64,000 nt of DNA from JAKAWQ01 sp963745975 (lineage in GTDB: Bacteria; Pseudomonadota; Alphaproteobacteria; Acetobacterales; Acetobacteraceae): assembly GCA_963745975.1 (NCBI GenBank), contig CAVUZJ010000009.1, forward strand, positions 806,001 through 870,000, written 5' to 3'. Numbering within the stretch: position 1 is the stretch's first letter; the number at the start of each line of letters is the position of its first letter. The notes below the pieces were generated by a model that made no database searches, had not been told where the DNA came from, and saw only the letters and a list, made by a program, of their open reading frames with translations. The position numbers and the translations under genes were made by a program. Below, piece by piece: positions 16,136 to 24,563 of this stretch.

Positions 16136-19100
16136 ATGGACTCCGGTCTCGCCACGGCGGCAAGCAGCCACGACCTCGAAAGCCGCTTCGTGGATCTCGA
16201 CGCGCCGGTGCTGCTCTCGGGCATCCAGGCGCTCGTCCGCGTCCTGCTCGAACAGTCCCGGCTCGACCGTGCCGCCGGCCATCGTACGGCAGGGCTGGTC
16301 TCGGGCTATCGCGGCTCGCCGCTCGGCGGGGTGGACCAGGAGCTCTGGCGCGAGGCGAAGCTCCTCGAGGCCCATTCCATCCGCTTCCAGCCGGGCCTCA
16401 ACGAAGACCTCGCCGCGACCATGCTTTGGGGCGCGCAGCAGATCGACGTCTTCCCCGGCAAGCGCTTCGACGGCGTCTTCGGCATGTGGTACGGCAAGGG
16501 GCCGGGCGTCGAGCGGAGCGGAGATGCGCTGCACGCCGCCAACATGATCGGCACTTCCGCGCTCGGCGGGGTCCTCGCCGTTTCGGGCGACGATCACGCC
16601 GCCCACTCCTCGACCTATCCGCACCAGACCGAGCCGATCTTCCACTCGGCCATGATCCCCATCCTGGTCCCGGCCGACGTCGCCGACATTCTCGATCTCG
16701 GCCTCGCCGGCCTCGCCCTCTCGCGCTTCTCCGGCTGCTGGGTGGCGCTGAAGACGATCGCCGAGACGGCCGAGCAATCGGCGACGCTCGTTCTGCCGGG
16801 CCAGCGGCGGTTCCTACTGCCCGATTTCCCTATCCCGCCGCACGGCCTCAACCTCGACCCGACGCTCCCCTGGCCGGAACGCCGCGCCGAGCTCGAGAGA
16901 CGCGTGGTCGAGGAGCGCCTGCCCGCCGCCATCGCCTTCGCCCACGCCAACGCGCTCGACCGGCTGGTTGCCGGCAGCGCAGACGCGCCGATCGGGCTCA
17001 TCACGGTCGGCAAGGCCCACCACGACGCGATGCACGCGCTCGCCATGCTCGACCTCGCGCAAGCGCCCGAGATCGCTGTCTACAAGCTCGCACTCGCCTG
17101 GCCCGTGGACCAAGAGGGGCTCCGCCGCTTCGCCTCCGGCAAACGCGCGATCCTGGTGGTCGAGGAGAAGCGCGGCCTCGTCGAAATCCAGGTCCGCGAC
17201 GCGCTCTATCATCTGCCCGCCGACCGCCGCCCCATGGTCGCGGGCAAGCAGGATGACGATGGCTCCGCCCTCCTTCCCGCCGTCATGGAGCTTTCGCCCG
17301 AAATCCTCGCCCGCGCGCTCGCCCGCTTCCTCCGCCGCCACGGAATCAAAGTCGCCGATCCGGTGCTCCCGGCACCGCCCGAACGCCCCGCGGGCCTGCT
17401 CTTCCGCCTGCCCACCTTCTGCGCCGGCTGCCCGCACAACACGTCAACCAAAGTCCCGGAGGGCAGCTTCGCCGCCGCCGGCATCGGCTGCCACACCATG
17501 GCCATCGAGAACCCGGGCCCGACACGCACCTTCACCCATATGGGCGGCGAAGGGATCACCTGGGTCGGCCTAGCGCCCTTCGTCGAGACGCCGCACCTCT
17601 TCGCCAACATGGGCGACGGCACATACCAGCATTCGGGCATCCTCGCGATCCGCCAGGCGGTCGCAGCGGACGCGCCGATCACCTACAAGCTCCTCTACAA
17701 CGATGCGGTCGCGATGACCGGAGGCCAGCCGGTCGAGGGCCACCCGACGGTTACGCAGATCGCGCACCAGCTCGCCGCCGAAGGGGTGCGGCGCATCGCG
17801 GTGATGGCCGACGACGCGGCGCGCCTGCCGCCCGCGAAGAGCCTCCCCGCCGGCACCACCCGCCACGGGCGTGCCGCGCTCGACGCGGTCCAGCGCGAAC
17901 TGCGCGCCTACAAAGGCGTCTCGGTCCTGATCTACGACCAGGTCTGCGCGACCGAGAAGCGCAGGCGGCGCAAGCGCGGGCGGCTGGCGGAGGCCGAGCG
18001 CAGCGTCCTCATCAACCAAGATGTCTGCGAGAATTGCGGGGACTGCACCGCGCAGTCCCATTGCATCGCGATCGAGCCCATCGAAACGCCGCTCGGGCGC
18101 AAGCGCCGCGTCTCGCCCACCGCCTGCAACGCCGATTTCTCCTGCCTCAAGGGCTTCTGCCCGAGCTTCGTCACCATCGCGGGCGCGCATCCGACGCCCC
18201 CGCCCGCCCCGATCCTGGCGCGCGAGGCCGAGCTTGCGCCATCGCTCCCCGAGCCGGCGCTGCCCAAAGTGGAGCCCTGGCGCGCGCTCTTCGCCGGCAT
18301 CGGCGGGGGCGGCATCGTCACCTCGGCCGCGATCGTCGCCATGGCCGCCCATCTCGAAGGCCGCGCCGTGCGCACGCTCTCCTTCACCGGCCTCGCGCAG
18401 AAGAACGGCCCGGTCGTCTCGCACGTCCAGATCGCCGGTACCGAGGAAGCGCTCGACGTGGTGCGCATCCCGCTTGCCACTGCCGACTTCATGCTCGCCG
18501 CCGACCTCGCCGTCGCGGCCGGCGGCGGCGTGCTCGATCGCTGCCGGAAGGATGCCGCGGTGATCGGCAATCTCGACCTCCAGGCAAGCGTCGCCTTCCT
18601 CGCCGAGCGCGATCTCCCGATCGACGCCGAGCGGCACCGCCGGACGATCGCGCACGCGACGGGCGAAGCCCACTCGCGCTATCTCCGCGCCGGCCGGCTC
18701 GCCGAGCGCCTGTTCGGCACCGCCCAGGCGCTCAACACGCTTCTGCTCGGGCTCGCCTGGCAGCGCGGCCTCATCCCCGTCAGCCACGCCGCACTCGCGC
18801 GCGCCATCGAACTCAACGCAACCGCGGTCGAAATGAACCACCGCGCCTTCCTCTGGGGCCGGATCCTCGCCGAGCATCCCGAACTCGCGGCCGATATCCT
18901 CGAGGACCGCACGCCGCCCGCGCAGGCGCAGAGCCTCGAGGAAATGATCGCTGTCCGCGCTTCGGCGCTCGCCCTCTACCAGGACGCGGCGCTCGCCGAG
19001 CGCTACCGGGCGCGGACCGCCGTGATCGCGGCCCGCGAATCGGCACTCACCGGCGCCCCCGGCCCGCTCGCGCGCGCGGTTGCCGAGAATCTCCACCGCG

Positions 19101-19561
19101 TGCTCGCCTACAAGGACGAATACGAGGTCGCGCGCCTTCACACCCTCGCCCCTTACGGCGAGAAGCCCGTATTCCATCTCTCACCGCCGCTGCCGCTCGG
19201 GCGCGATCCCGCGACCGGCCGGCGGCGCAAGATCGCCCTGCCCGGCTGGGCCGCGCTGCCGCTCTTCCGCGCGCTCCGCCACGGCAAGCACCTCCGCGGC
19301 ACGCCCTTCGACCCCTTCGGCTGGCAGCGCGAACGGGCCAACGAACGCCGGACGATCCGCGACTACTGCTCCGACCTCGACGCGATCCTGAAATCACTCC
19401 GCCCCGACACGCTCACGAGCGCGCTCGCACTCGCCCTCTGGCCCGCCGCGGTGCGCGGCTTCGGGCCGGTGAAGGAGGAAGCGCGCCTCGCCGCGATGTC
19501 AGAGCGCGCGCGCCTGCTCGCCGCACTCGCCGCCCCACCCCTGAGCCGGGCGGCAGCCTAG
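16136..19561 (+). CDS. Indolepyruvate ferredoxin oxidoreductase, fused alpha-beta type
   Basis: Thiamine-diphosphate and iron-sulfur enzyme that oxidatively decarboxylates aryl- or branched 2-oxo acids to acyl-CoA, passing electrons to ferredoxin. The 1141-residue chain carries an N-terminal pyrimidine-binding domain (LVSGYRGSPLGG), the motif FCAGCPHNTST, the TPP-binding GMGDGTYQHSG-like stretch (NMGDGTYQHSG), a ferredoxin-like cluster site (CENCGDC, then Cys in SHCIAIEP and CNADFSCLKGFCP), and a C-terminal gamma-type domain (GIGGGGIVTSAAIVAMAAHL). A strong GGAGG-rich Shine-Dalgarno precedes the ATG. Single-chain versions are common in Alphaproteobacteria. It lies 41 bp before an acyl-CoA dehydrogenase that may act on its acyl-CoA product. 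Confidence 0.93.
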   Translation: MDSGLATAASSHDLESRFVDLDAPVLLSGIQALVRVLLEQSRLDRAAGHRTAGLVSGYRGSPLGGVDQELWREAKLLEAHSIRFQPGLNEDLAATMLWGAQQIDVFPGKRFDGVFGMWYGKGPGVERSGDALHAANMIGTSALGGVLAVSGDDHAAHSSTYPHQTEPIFHSAMIPILVPADVADILDLGLAGLALSRFSGCWVALKTIAETAEQSATLVLPGQRRFLLPDFPIPPHGLNLDPTLPWPERRAELERRVVEERLPAAIAFAHANALDRLVAGSADAPIGLITVGKAHHDAMHALAMLDLAQAPEIAVYKLALAWPVDQEGLRRFASGKRAILVVEEKRGLVEIQVRDALYHLPADRRPMVAGKQDDDGSALLPAVMELSPEILARALARFLRRHGIKVADPVLPAPPERPAGLLFRLPTFCAGCPHNTSTKVPEGSFAAAGIGCHTMAIENPGPTRTFTHMGGEGITWVGLAPFVETPHLFANMGDGTYQHSGILAIRQAVAADAPITYKLLYNDAVAMTGGQPVEGHPTVTQIAHQLAAEGVRRIAVMADDAARLPPAKSLPAGTTRHGRAALDAVQRELRAYKGVSVLIYDQVCATEKRRRRKRGRLAEAERSVLINQDVCENCGDCTAQSHCIAIEPIETPLGRKRRVSPTACNADFSCLKGFCPSFVTIAGAHPTPPPAPILAREAELAPSLPEPALPKVEPWRALFAGIGGGGIVTSAAIVAMAAHLEGRAVRTLSFTGLAQKNGPVVSHVQIAGTEEALDVVRIPLATADFMLAADLAVAAGGGVLDRCRKDAAVIGNLDLQASVAFLAERDLPIDAERHRRTIAHATGEAHSRYLRAGRLAERLFGTAQALNTLLLGLAWQRGLIPVSHAALARAIELNATAVEMNHRAFLWGRILAEHPELAADILEDRTPPAQAQSLEEMIAVRASALALYQDAALAERYRARTAVIAARESALTGAPGPLARAVAENLHRVLAYKDEYEVARLHTLAPYGEKPVFHLSPPLPLGRDPATGRRRKIALPGWAALPLFRALRHGKHLRGTPFDPFGWQRERANERRTIRDYCSDLDAILKSLRPDTLTSALALALWPAAVRGFGPVKEEARLAAMSERARLLAALAAPPLSRAAA

Positions 19562-19602
19562 GGTCGCTTGCCCCCAACACTCTGCCGGCGCAATCTCGGC
19601 GC

Positions 19603-20742
19603 ATGCTGGAGCGCGCAGGAGCAGAGGCCGATCTCGCGGTCATCGAGACCGTGCGCCGCTTTGCCGCCGAGCGGCTCGCCCCGGGCGCCGCGGCGCGCGA
19701 GAAGGCGGGAAGGATCGAGCCGGAACTGATCCGCGAAGCCGCCGCGCTCGGCCTCTTCGGCGCGACCACCGACCCCGATTGGGGCGGCGCTGGCCTCGAT
19801 TCCCTCACCTACGCGCTGGCACTCGAGGAGGTCGCCGCCGGCGACGGCGCGGTCTCGACCATGATCAGCGTGCACAACGCGCCGACCTGCCTCGTGCTCG
19901 AGCGTTTCGGCACCGAGGCGCAGAAGGAGCGCTGGCTGCGCCCGCTCGCGAGCGGCGAGGCGGTCGGCTCCTTCGCGCTCACCGAGCCGGGCGCGGGCTC
20001 GGATGCCGCGGCGATCCGCACGCGCGCGGTGCGCCGCGGCAACAGCGCCTATGTGATCGACGGCACCAAGCAGTTCATCTCCAACGCACGCATCGCCGGC
20101 GCCGTCGTGCTCTTCGCCGTCACCGACCCCGGCGCGGGCAAGCACGGCATTTCCTGCTTCGTCGTGAGCCCCGAGACGGCGGGATTTGCGGTGGCGAAAT
20201 CGGAGGAAAAACTCGGGCAGAAGGCGTCCGACACCTGCCAGCTCGTGTTCGAGGCGATGGAAGTTTCGGAGGACCAGCGCATCGGCGCCGAGGGCGAGGG
20301 CTACCGCATCGCGCTTTCCACGCTGGAGGCGGGACGGATTGCCATCGCGGCGCAGAGCGTCGGCATGGCGCGCGCGGCGCTCGACTGCGCGATCGCCTAT
20401 GCGAAGGAGAGAGAGAGCTTCGGCAAGAAGATCATCGAGCACCAGGCGGTCGGCTTCCGCCTGGTCGAGGCGAAGACGCGGCTCGAGGCGGCGCGCCAGC
20501 TCACGCTCGCCGCCGCGCGGCTGAAGCGCGACGGCATGCCGGCGCTCGAGGCGGCGTGCATGGCGAAACTGTTTGCGTCCGAGGCGGCCGAAGGGATCTG
20601 CAGTGCGGCGATCCAAACCCTCGGCGGCTACGGCTACCTCGCCGACTTCCCCGTCGAGCGCATCTGGCGCGACGTGCGCGTCTGCCAGATTTACGAAGGC
20701 ACGTCGGACGTGCAGAAGCTGATCCTGCAGCGGTTCCTTTGA
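19603..20742 (+). CDS. Acyl-CoA dehydrogenase
   Basis: FAD enzyme that introduces an alpha-beta double bond into acyl-CoA. The 379-residue protein has the family pattern: N-terminal helical domain, FALTEPGAGSDAA (FAD/substrate loop), the middle beta domain, and the C-terminal helical domain with RESFGKKIIEHQAV, LGGYGYLADFPVERIWRD and the catalytic Glu in YEGTSDVQK. The frame is open far upstream inside the previous gene, but ATG at 19603 matches the family start. The likely pathway is breakdown of branched or aromatic amino acids together with the upstream oxidoreductase. Confidence 0.93.
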   Translation: MLERAGAEADLAVIETVRRFAAERLAPGAAAREKAGRIEPELIREAAALGLFGATTDPDWGGAGLDSLTYALALEEVAAGDGAVSTMISVHNAPTCLVLERFGTEAQKERWLRPLASGEAVGSFALTEPGAGSDAAAIRTRAVRRGNSAYVIDGTKQFISNARIAGAVVLFAVTDPGAGKHGISCFVVSPETAGFAVAKSEEKLGQKASDTCQLVFEAMEVSEDQRIGAEGEGYRIALSTLEAGRIAIAAQSVGMARAALDCAIAYAKERESFGKKIIEHQAVGFRLVEAKTRLEAARQLTLAAARLKRDGMPALEAACMAKLFASEAAEGICSAAIQTLGGYGYLADFPVERIWRDVRVCQIYEGTSDVQKLILQRFL

Positions 20743-21107
20743 TCGCCCGCACCCGCCTCTTCGGCCTCCTCGCCGCGGCGGTAGCACTCGCGGGCCAGAT
20801 CGCGCTCGGTGCGGTGATCCTCCGCACGCCGGCCGGCCCATCCGAGACGGCGACACTCGCTTCGGTCTCGCTCTTCTGCCACGCCGGCGGCACGACCCAG
20901 CCGGTGCCGCATCGCGCGCCCGCGGTGCGGCTCTCCGCTCTGGCTCAGGCCCTCGCCCAGGCTGCGAGCCTGCTCGGCCCGACGAAGCCTTGCCTACCCG
21001 CGCCCTCCGCGCCGGCGCTCTTCGTTCTGCGCCCGCTTTCTCCCCGCGCGCCGCCGGCCGCCGTTCGGCTCGCGGCCCAGCCCCGCGGCCCTCCACCCTT
21101 GGCCTGA
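20739..21107 (+). CDS. Small DUF2946-like membrane-associated protein
   Basis: A 122-residue protein starting at TTG 20739, which overlaps the acyl-CoA dehydrogenase stop (TTGA). It has an N-terminal hydrophobic segment (LFGLLAAAVALAGQIALGAV) and the motif LFCHAGG, which resembles the Cys/His motif of DUF2946 proteins that often sit beside copper genes. The rest is rich in Ala, Pro and Leu. It lies 68 bp before the PCu(A)C copper chaperone, so a copper role is plausible. No Met start is available, and the family match is by eye. Confidence 0.55.
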   Translation: MIARTRLFGLLAAAVALAGQIALGAVILRTPAGPSETATLASVSLFCHAGGTTQPVPHRAPAVRLSALAQALAQAASLLGPTKPCLPAPSAPALFVLRPLSPRAPPAAVRLAAQPRGPPPLA

Positions 21108-21175
21108 GTCCCCCCTCGCTCCGCGCGGCCGCTTCGGCCCGCGCATTCATCGGCTCAAGTCAAGGAAGAACGATC

Positions 21176-21628
21176 ATGACGCGCTTTTTCGCCCGTTGCG
21201 GTGATGCCGCCACGCTCGGCCTCGCCCTGCTCGCCATTCTCGCCCCCACGAGCGTGCTCGCCGCCTCGCCGATTACCGTGAGCCAGCCCTGGTTCCGCTA
21301 CCTGCTGGCAGCGGTTCCCGCCGGCGGCTACATGACGCTCAACAATGCGTCCGGCCAGCCGGCCGTCCTCACCAAGGCCGCTTCGCCGGCCTGCGGCATG
21401 CTGATGCTGCACAAGACCGAAAAGAGCGGCGGGATGGAGACGATGGTCGCCATCCCGAGCGTGACGGTGCCGGCGAACGGGAGCTTCACCTTCTCGCCGG
21501 GCGGCTATCACCTGATGTGCATGCAGCCGAACATGAAGCCCGGCGACACCGTTCCGGTGACGCTGAGCTTCGCCGGCGGCGGGCAGGTCACCGTTGCGTT
21601 CCCGGTCCGCAACGCCAAGGGCCAATAG
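21176..21628 (+). CDS. PCu(A)C-type periplasmic copper chaperone
   Basis: Periplasmic Cu(I) carrier that helps load the CuA site of cytochrome oxidase. It has 150 residues with a signal peptide (hydrophobic LGLALLAILAPTSVLA, cleavage near AAS). The copper-site pattern is recognisable: Met/His in MLMLHKTEKSGGM, then GGYHLMCM with His-x-x-Cys-Met. It is the first clearly assigned gene of a copper block with CopC, CopD and SCO1 downstream. ATG at 21176 has GGAAGAA a few bases upstream. Confidence 0.85.
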   Translation: MTRFFARCGDAATLGLALLAILAPTSVLAASPITVSQPWFRYLLAAVPAGGYMTLNNASGQPAVLTKAASPACGMLMLHKTEKSGGMETMVAIPSVTVPANGSFTFSPGGYHLMCMQPNMKPGDTVPVTLSFAGGGQVTVAFPVRNAKGQ

Positions 21629-21685
21629 GCGCTGCGCAGCCGATTCCTTCGGTCCTTCGGTTAACGCATGCAGATCGGAAATGCC

Positions 21686-22594
21686 ATGAACCGTCCCAGC
21701 TTCGGCGCGGCGCTCGCCTGCGCCTCGCTCTTCGCCGCCCATTCCGCCTTTGCCCACGTCGTCGTCGGCGCCCGTGTCTTTCCCGTCACCCTCACCTTCG
21801 ACGATCCCGGTGTCGGCGACGAGGCGACGCTGCCGCAGTTCGTCTACGCGCCCGGCCCGGGCGGCCAGAACACGTACCAGTTCCAATGGGAATACGACAA
21901 GACGATCACGCCCAACACGGCGCTCATCTACAACCAGGGCTGGGATGTCCTGCACCAGCCGGGAATGCGGAACCTCACCGGCTTCGAGAACGCGGTGATC
22001 ACCGGCAAGTGGCAGTCCATCACCCTCCCAAACAGCGAGACCGTGGCCTCGCTCGGCGTGATGTATGAGTTCGGGGGCAACCAGGCGACCCAGAACATCG
22101 GCGGCGACGCCACCGGGGCGACCTTGCCCACGCTCTATATCGGCCAGGGGCTCGGCGCACTGCCCATCGGCATGCTGCGGCCGCTCGCGGTGACCGGCGA
22201 GCTCAGCTACAGCATTCCCGACCGCCAGCTCAACTCCACCGGGGACAACCAGGGCCAGCCGTTCTATTGGGCGGGCGGCCTCTCGCTCCAGTACAGCCTG
22301 CCGTACCTGCAATCGCAGGTGAAGCATTTCGGGATTCCCGATTTCTTCGGCCGGTTGATCCCGCTGGTGGAGGTGGACTGGTTCTCGCCCGCCGGGGGCC
22401 CGGCATCGGGGTACCCGGAGACGCTGACCTTCGCGCCGGGCGTGATCTACATGGGCGACACGTATCAGGTCGGCCTGGAGGCGCTGATCCCCGGCAACAA
22501 GGCGGCCGGGCCACATGTCGGCGCCATCCTCCAGGTGCACTTCTTCTTCGACGACATGTTCCCCAAGACGCTCGGCCGGCCGCTCTTCCAGTAG
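21686..22594 (+). CDS. Secreted, probably outer-membrane protein in copper cluster
   Basis: A 302-residue protein of unrecognised exact family. It has a signal peptide (MNRPSFGAALACASLFAA, cleavage after AFA) with His as the first mature residue (HVVVGARVF). The mature part is rich in aromatic residues and alternating beta-strand patterns (QYSLPYLQSQV, RLIPLVEVDWFSP, HVGAILQVHFFFDDMF), as in small beta-barrel proteins of the MetA-pathway/transporter type. ATG at 21686 is preferred to ATG at 21668 because GGAAA lies upstream and the signal peptide is then typical. It is flanked by copper genes on both sides, so a metal-related function is inferred only from context. Confidence 0.6.
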   Translation: MNRPSFGAALACASLFAAHSAFAHVVVGARVFPVTLTFDDPGVGDEATLPQFVYAPGPGGQNTYQFQWEYDKTITPNTALIYNQGWDVLHQPGMRNLTGFENAVITGKWQSITLPNSETVASLGVMYEFGGNQATQNIGGDATGATLPTLYIGQGLGALPIGMLRPLAVTGELSYSIPDRQLNSTGDNQGQPFYWAGGLSLQYSLPYLQSQVKHFGIPDFFGRLIPLVEVDWFSPAGGPASGYPETLTFAPGVIYMGDTYQVGLEALIPGNKAAGPHVGAILQVHFFFDDMFPKTLGRPLFQ

Positions 22595-22649
22595 CCGGCA
22601 CGCCTTGCCGGTGACTGCGGTTTGTCCATCCCTGCCAAAGGAAACGACA

Positions 22650-23015
22650 ATGCTTCCGATCCGTAGCTCGCTGCTCGCCGCGGCGTTCCTGCTCGCCCTC
22701 ACCGGCGGCGCGCTCGCGCACGCCTTCCCGACCAGCACGGTCCCACCGGTCGGGAGCACGCTCAAGACCGCGCCGCACGAGGTCGTCATCGATTTCACCG
22801 AAGGGGTGATTCCGAACTTCAGCAGCATCCAGGTGGCCGACGCGAGCGGCGCGCGCGTCGACAAGAACGACGACCATCTCGGCCCGGCGGGCGCCAAAGA
22901 GCTCGTCGTCGATCTCGAGCCCCTCAAGCCTGGCACCTACAAGGTGACCTGGCACGCGACCGCCGTGGACACGCACAAGACCCAGGGCAGCTTCAATTTC
23001 ACGGTGGCCCCGTAA
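22650..23015 (+). CDS. copC: CopC-family periplasmic copper-binding protein
   Basis: Periplasmic copper carrier or resistance protein. It has 121 residues and a signal peptide (LLAAAFLLALTGGALA). After cleavage the mature protein begins with His (HAFPTSTVPPVGSTL), the amino-terminal Cu(II) ligand of CopC. The conserved beta-sandwich core follows (VVIDFTEGVIPNFSSIQV, YKVTWHATAVDTHKTQG), where Asp and His of DTHKT complete the Cu(II) site. It lies 17 bp before copD, its usual partner. Confidence 0.88.
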   Translation: MLPIRSSLLAAAFLLALTGGALAHAFPTSTVPPVGSTLKTAPHEVVIDFTEGVIPNFSSIQVADASGARVDKNDDHLGPAGAKELVVDLEPLKPGTYKVTWHATAVDTHKTQGSFNFTVAP

Positions 23016-23032
23016 AAAAAGGGAATCGCGCG

Positions 23033-23926
23033 ATGTCGGGGATGGGGCTCGGAGGCGCCGGGGGCGCCGCACTCGTTCTTTTGCACGGGTTGGCGCTCGC
23101 CGCACTTCTTTCCGCCTTCGGGTCCCTCCTCTTTCTGGGCTTCCTCGTACCGGCGGCAAACGTCGTCTGCTCCGCCGTCTCGCGCTGGAGCCTCGCACTC
23201 GCGGTCATCCTCGAGGCCGCCTGGCTTCTCGGCGAGACAAGATTCATCGCCGGCGCCACCAGCCTCGCGGGCACGCTCGCGGCACTCCCGGTGGTGATGC
23301 GCGCAACGGAGTTCGGCCATGTGACCCTCGCCCAGATCATTGCGCTCGCGGCTTCGCTCCTCGTCTTCCGCCCCGGAGCGCGCGCAAAGATCGCAGCCGC
23401 GCTGGCCGGCCTCGCCACCGCGCTCGAGGCCTGGCACCTCCACGGCGCGGCCATGCATGCCGGACCAAGCCCGATCCTGGTCTCGGAACTGCTCCACGTG
23501 CTGGCGGCGGGCGCTTGGCTCGGCGGCCTGCTGCCGCTCGCCCTCTTCATCCGCGCAGCACCACCCGCTGCCGGCGCCATCGCCGCCCGCCGCTTCTCCG
23601 CCATGGCCACAGCTTGCGTCGTCGTGCTGGCGGCGACCGCGCTCTGGCAGGGCCGTATCCTCATCGGCAGCGTTGCCGCCCTGTTCGGCACGGCCTACGG
23701 ATGGATCGCGCTCGCCAAGCTCGGTCTCTTCGTGATGCTGTTCGCTTTCGCCGCCCGCCACTGCCTGGAACTCACGCCGGCGCTCTCCCGCGGCGAGCCG
23801 TTCGCCGCGCGGCGCAGCCTCGCGCGAAGCATTTTCACCGAGATGGCGCTCGGGCTCGCGATCGTGCTCGTCGCCGCCGTGATCGCCTCGCTCGCCCCGC
23901 CCACCGACATGTCGATGATGGGCTAG
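23033..23926 (+). CDS. copD: CopD-family copper transport membrane protein
   Basis: Polytopic inner membrane protein thought to take up copper delivered by CopC. It has 297 residues with about eight hydrophobic segments and the conserved His/Met features (WHLHGAAMHAG, LLHVLAAGAWLGGLLPL) of the CopD domain. The N-terminus contains Met residues (MSGMGL) and the C-terminus ends TDMSMMG. It follows copC by 17 bp and precedes the SCO1 gene by 6 bp. Confidence 0.85.
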   Translation: MSGMGLGGAGGAALVLLHGLALAALLSAFGSLLFLGFLVPAANVVCSAVSRWSLALAVILEAAWLLGETRFIAGATSLAGTLAALPVVMRATEFGHVTLAQIIALAASLLVFRPGARAKIAAALAGLATALEAWHLHGAAMHAGPSPILVSELLHVLAAGAWLGGLLPLALFIRAAPPAAGAIAARRFSAMATACVVVLAATALWQGRILIGSVAALFGTAYGWIALAKLGLFVMLFAFAARHCLELTPALSRGEPFAARRSLARSIFTEMALGLAIVLVAAVIASLAPPTDMSMMG

Positions 23927-23932
23927 AGCGAG

Positions 23933-24562
23933 ATGCCAGGCCCGCGCGCGAAAAAAGCGGAGGCAAGAAAAGCCGGCCGGCGCGCGCTATTCCTCGCACT
24001 CCCCGCGACCCTGGCGCTGCTCCTCCTCGCGTTCCTGCTCCTTCGCCTCTTTGGCGGCACCGCGCAACGATCGGCGGCAACGATCGGCGGCGGCTTTCGC
24101 CTGATCGCCGACAACGGCGATGTCGTCACGGAACGGAGCTTCCCGGGCAAATACAGGCTGATCTATTTCGGCTACACGTCCTGCCCGGACGTCTGCCCGA
24201 CGGCGCTTGCCGATATCGCGGCGGCGCTATCTCGTCTCGGCCCGGCGGCTGCCCGCGTCCAGGCGCTCTTCATCACCGTCGATCCGAAGCGGGACACGCC
24301 GGCGCTGATGCGAAAATACGTCCGCCAATTCTCGCCCGCGATCCTCGGGCTCACCGGCTCCGCAGCGGCGATCGAAGCGGTCGAGAGAGAATATCGGGTC
24401 AGCGTCGCCATCGTCCCTGGTCCTGCCGCCCAAGGCGGCTACACGATCGACCACAGCGCCGCGCTCTACCTGATGGCTCCCGACGGAAGCTTCGTCGCCG
24501 CTTTCCAGGCCGAGGAAAGCGGCGCCACCCTTGCCGCCGCGATCGACAAGATCGTCTCCTGA
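23933..24562 (+). CDS. SCO1/SenC family copper chaperone
   Basis: Membrane-anchored thioredoxin-fold protein that delivers copper to, or keeps reduced, the CuA site of cytochrome c oxidase. It has 209 residues with one N-terminal membrane segment (ALFLALPATLALLLLAFLLL), the copper-binding CxxxC (TSCPDVCPTAL), the FITVDPKRDTP strand and the distal His (YTIDHSAALYL). It is the last gene of the copper block; its stop is one base from that of the convergent MprF-like gene. Confidence 0.92.
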   Translation: MPGPRAKKAEARKAGRRALFLALPATLALLLLAFLLLRLFGGTAQRSAATIGGGFRLIADNGDVVTERSFPGKYRLIYFGYTSCPDVCPTALADIAAALSRLGPAAARVQALFITVDPKRDTPALMRKYVRQFSPAILGLTGSAAAIEAVEREYRVSVAIVPGPAAQGGYTIDHSAALYLMAPDGSFVAAFQAEESGATLAAAIDKIVS

Positions 24563-24563
24563 T

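Noticed and set aside
17570..19177. 535-codon minus-strand frame inside the indolepyruvate oxidoreductase gene
   Set aside because: Antisense shadow, rich in Arg, Ala and Gly, with no domain.
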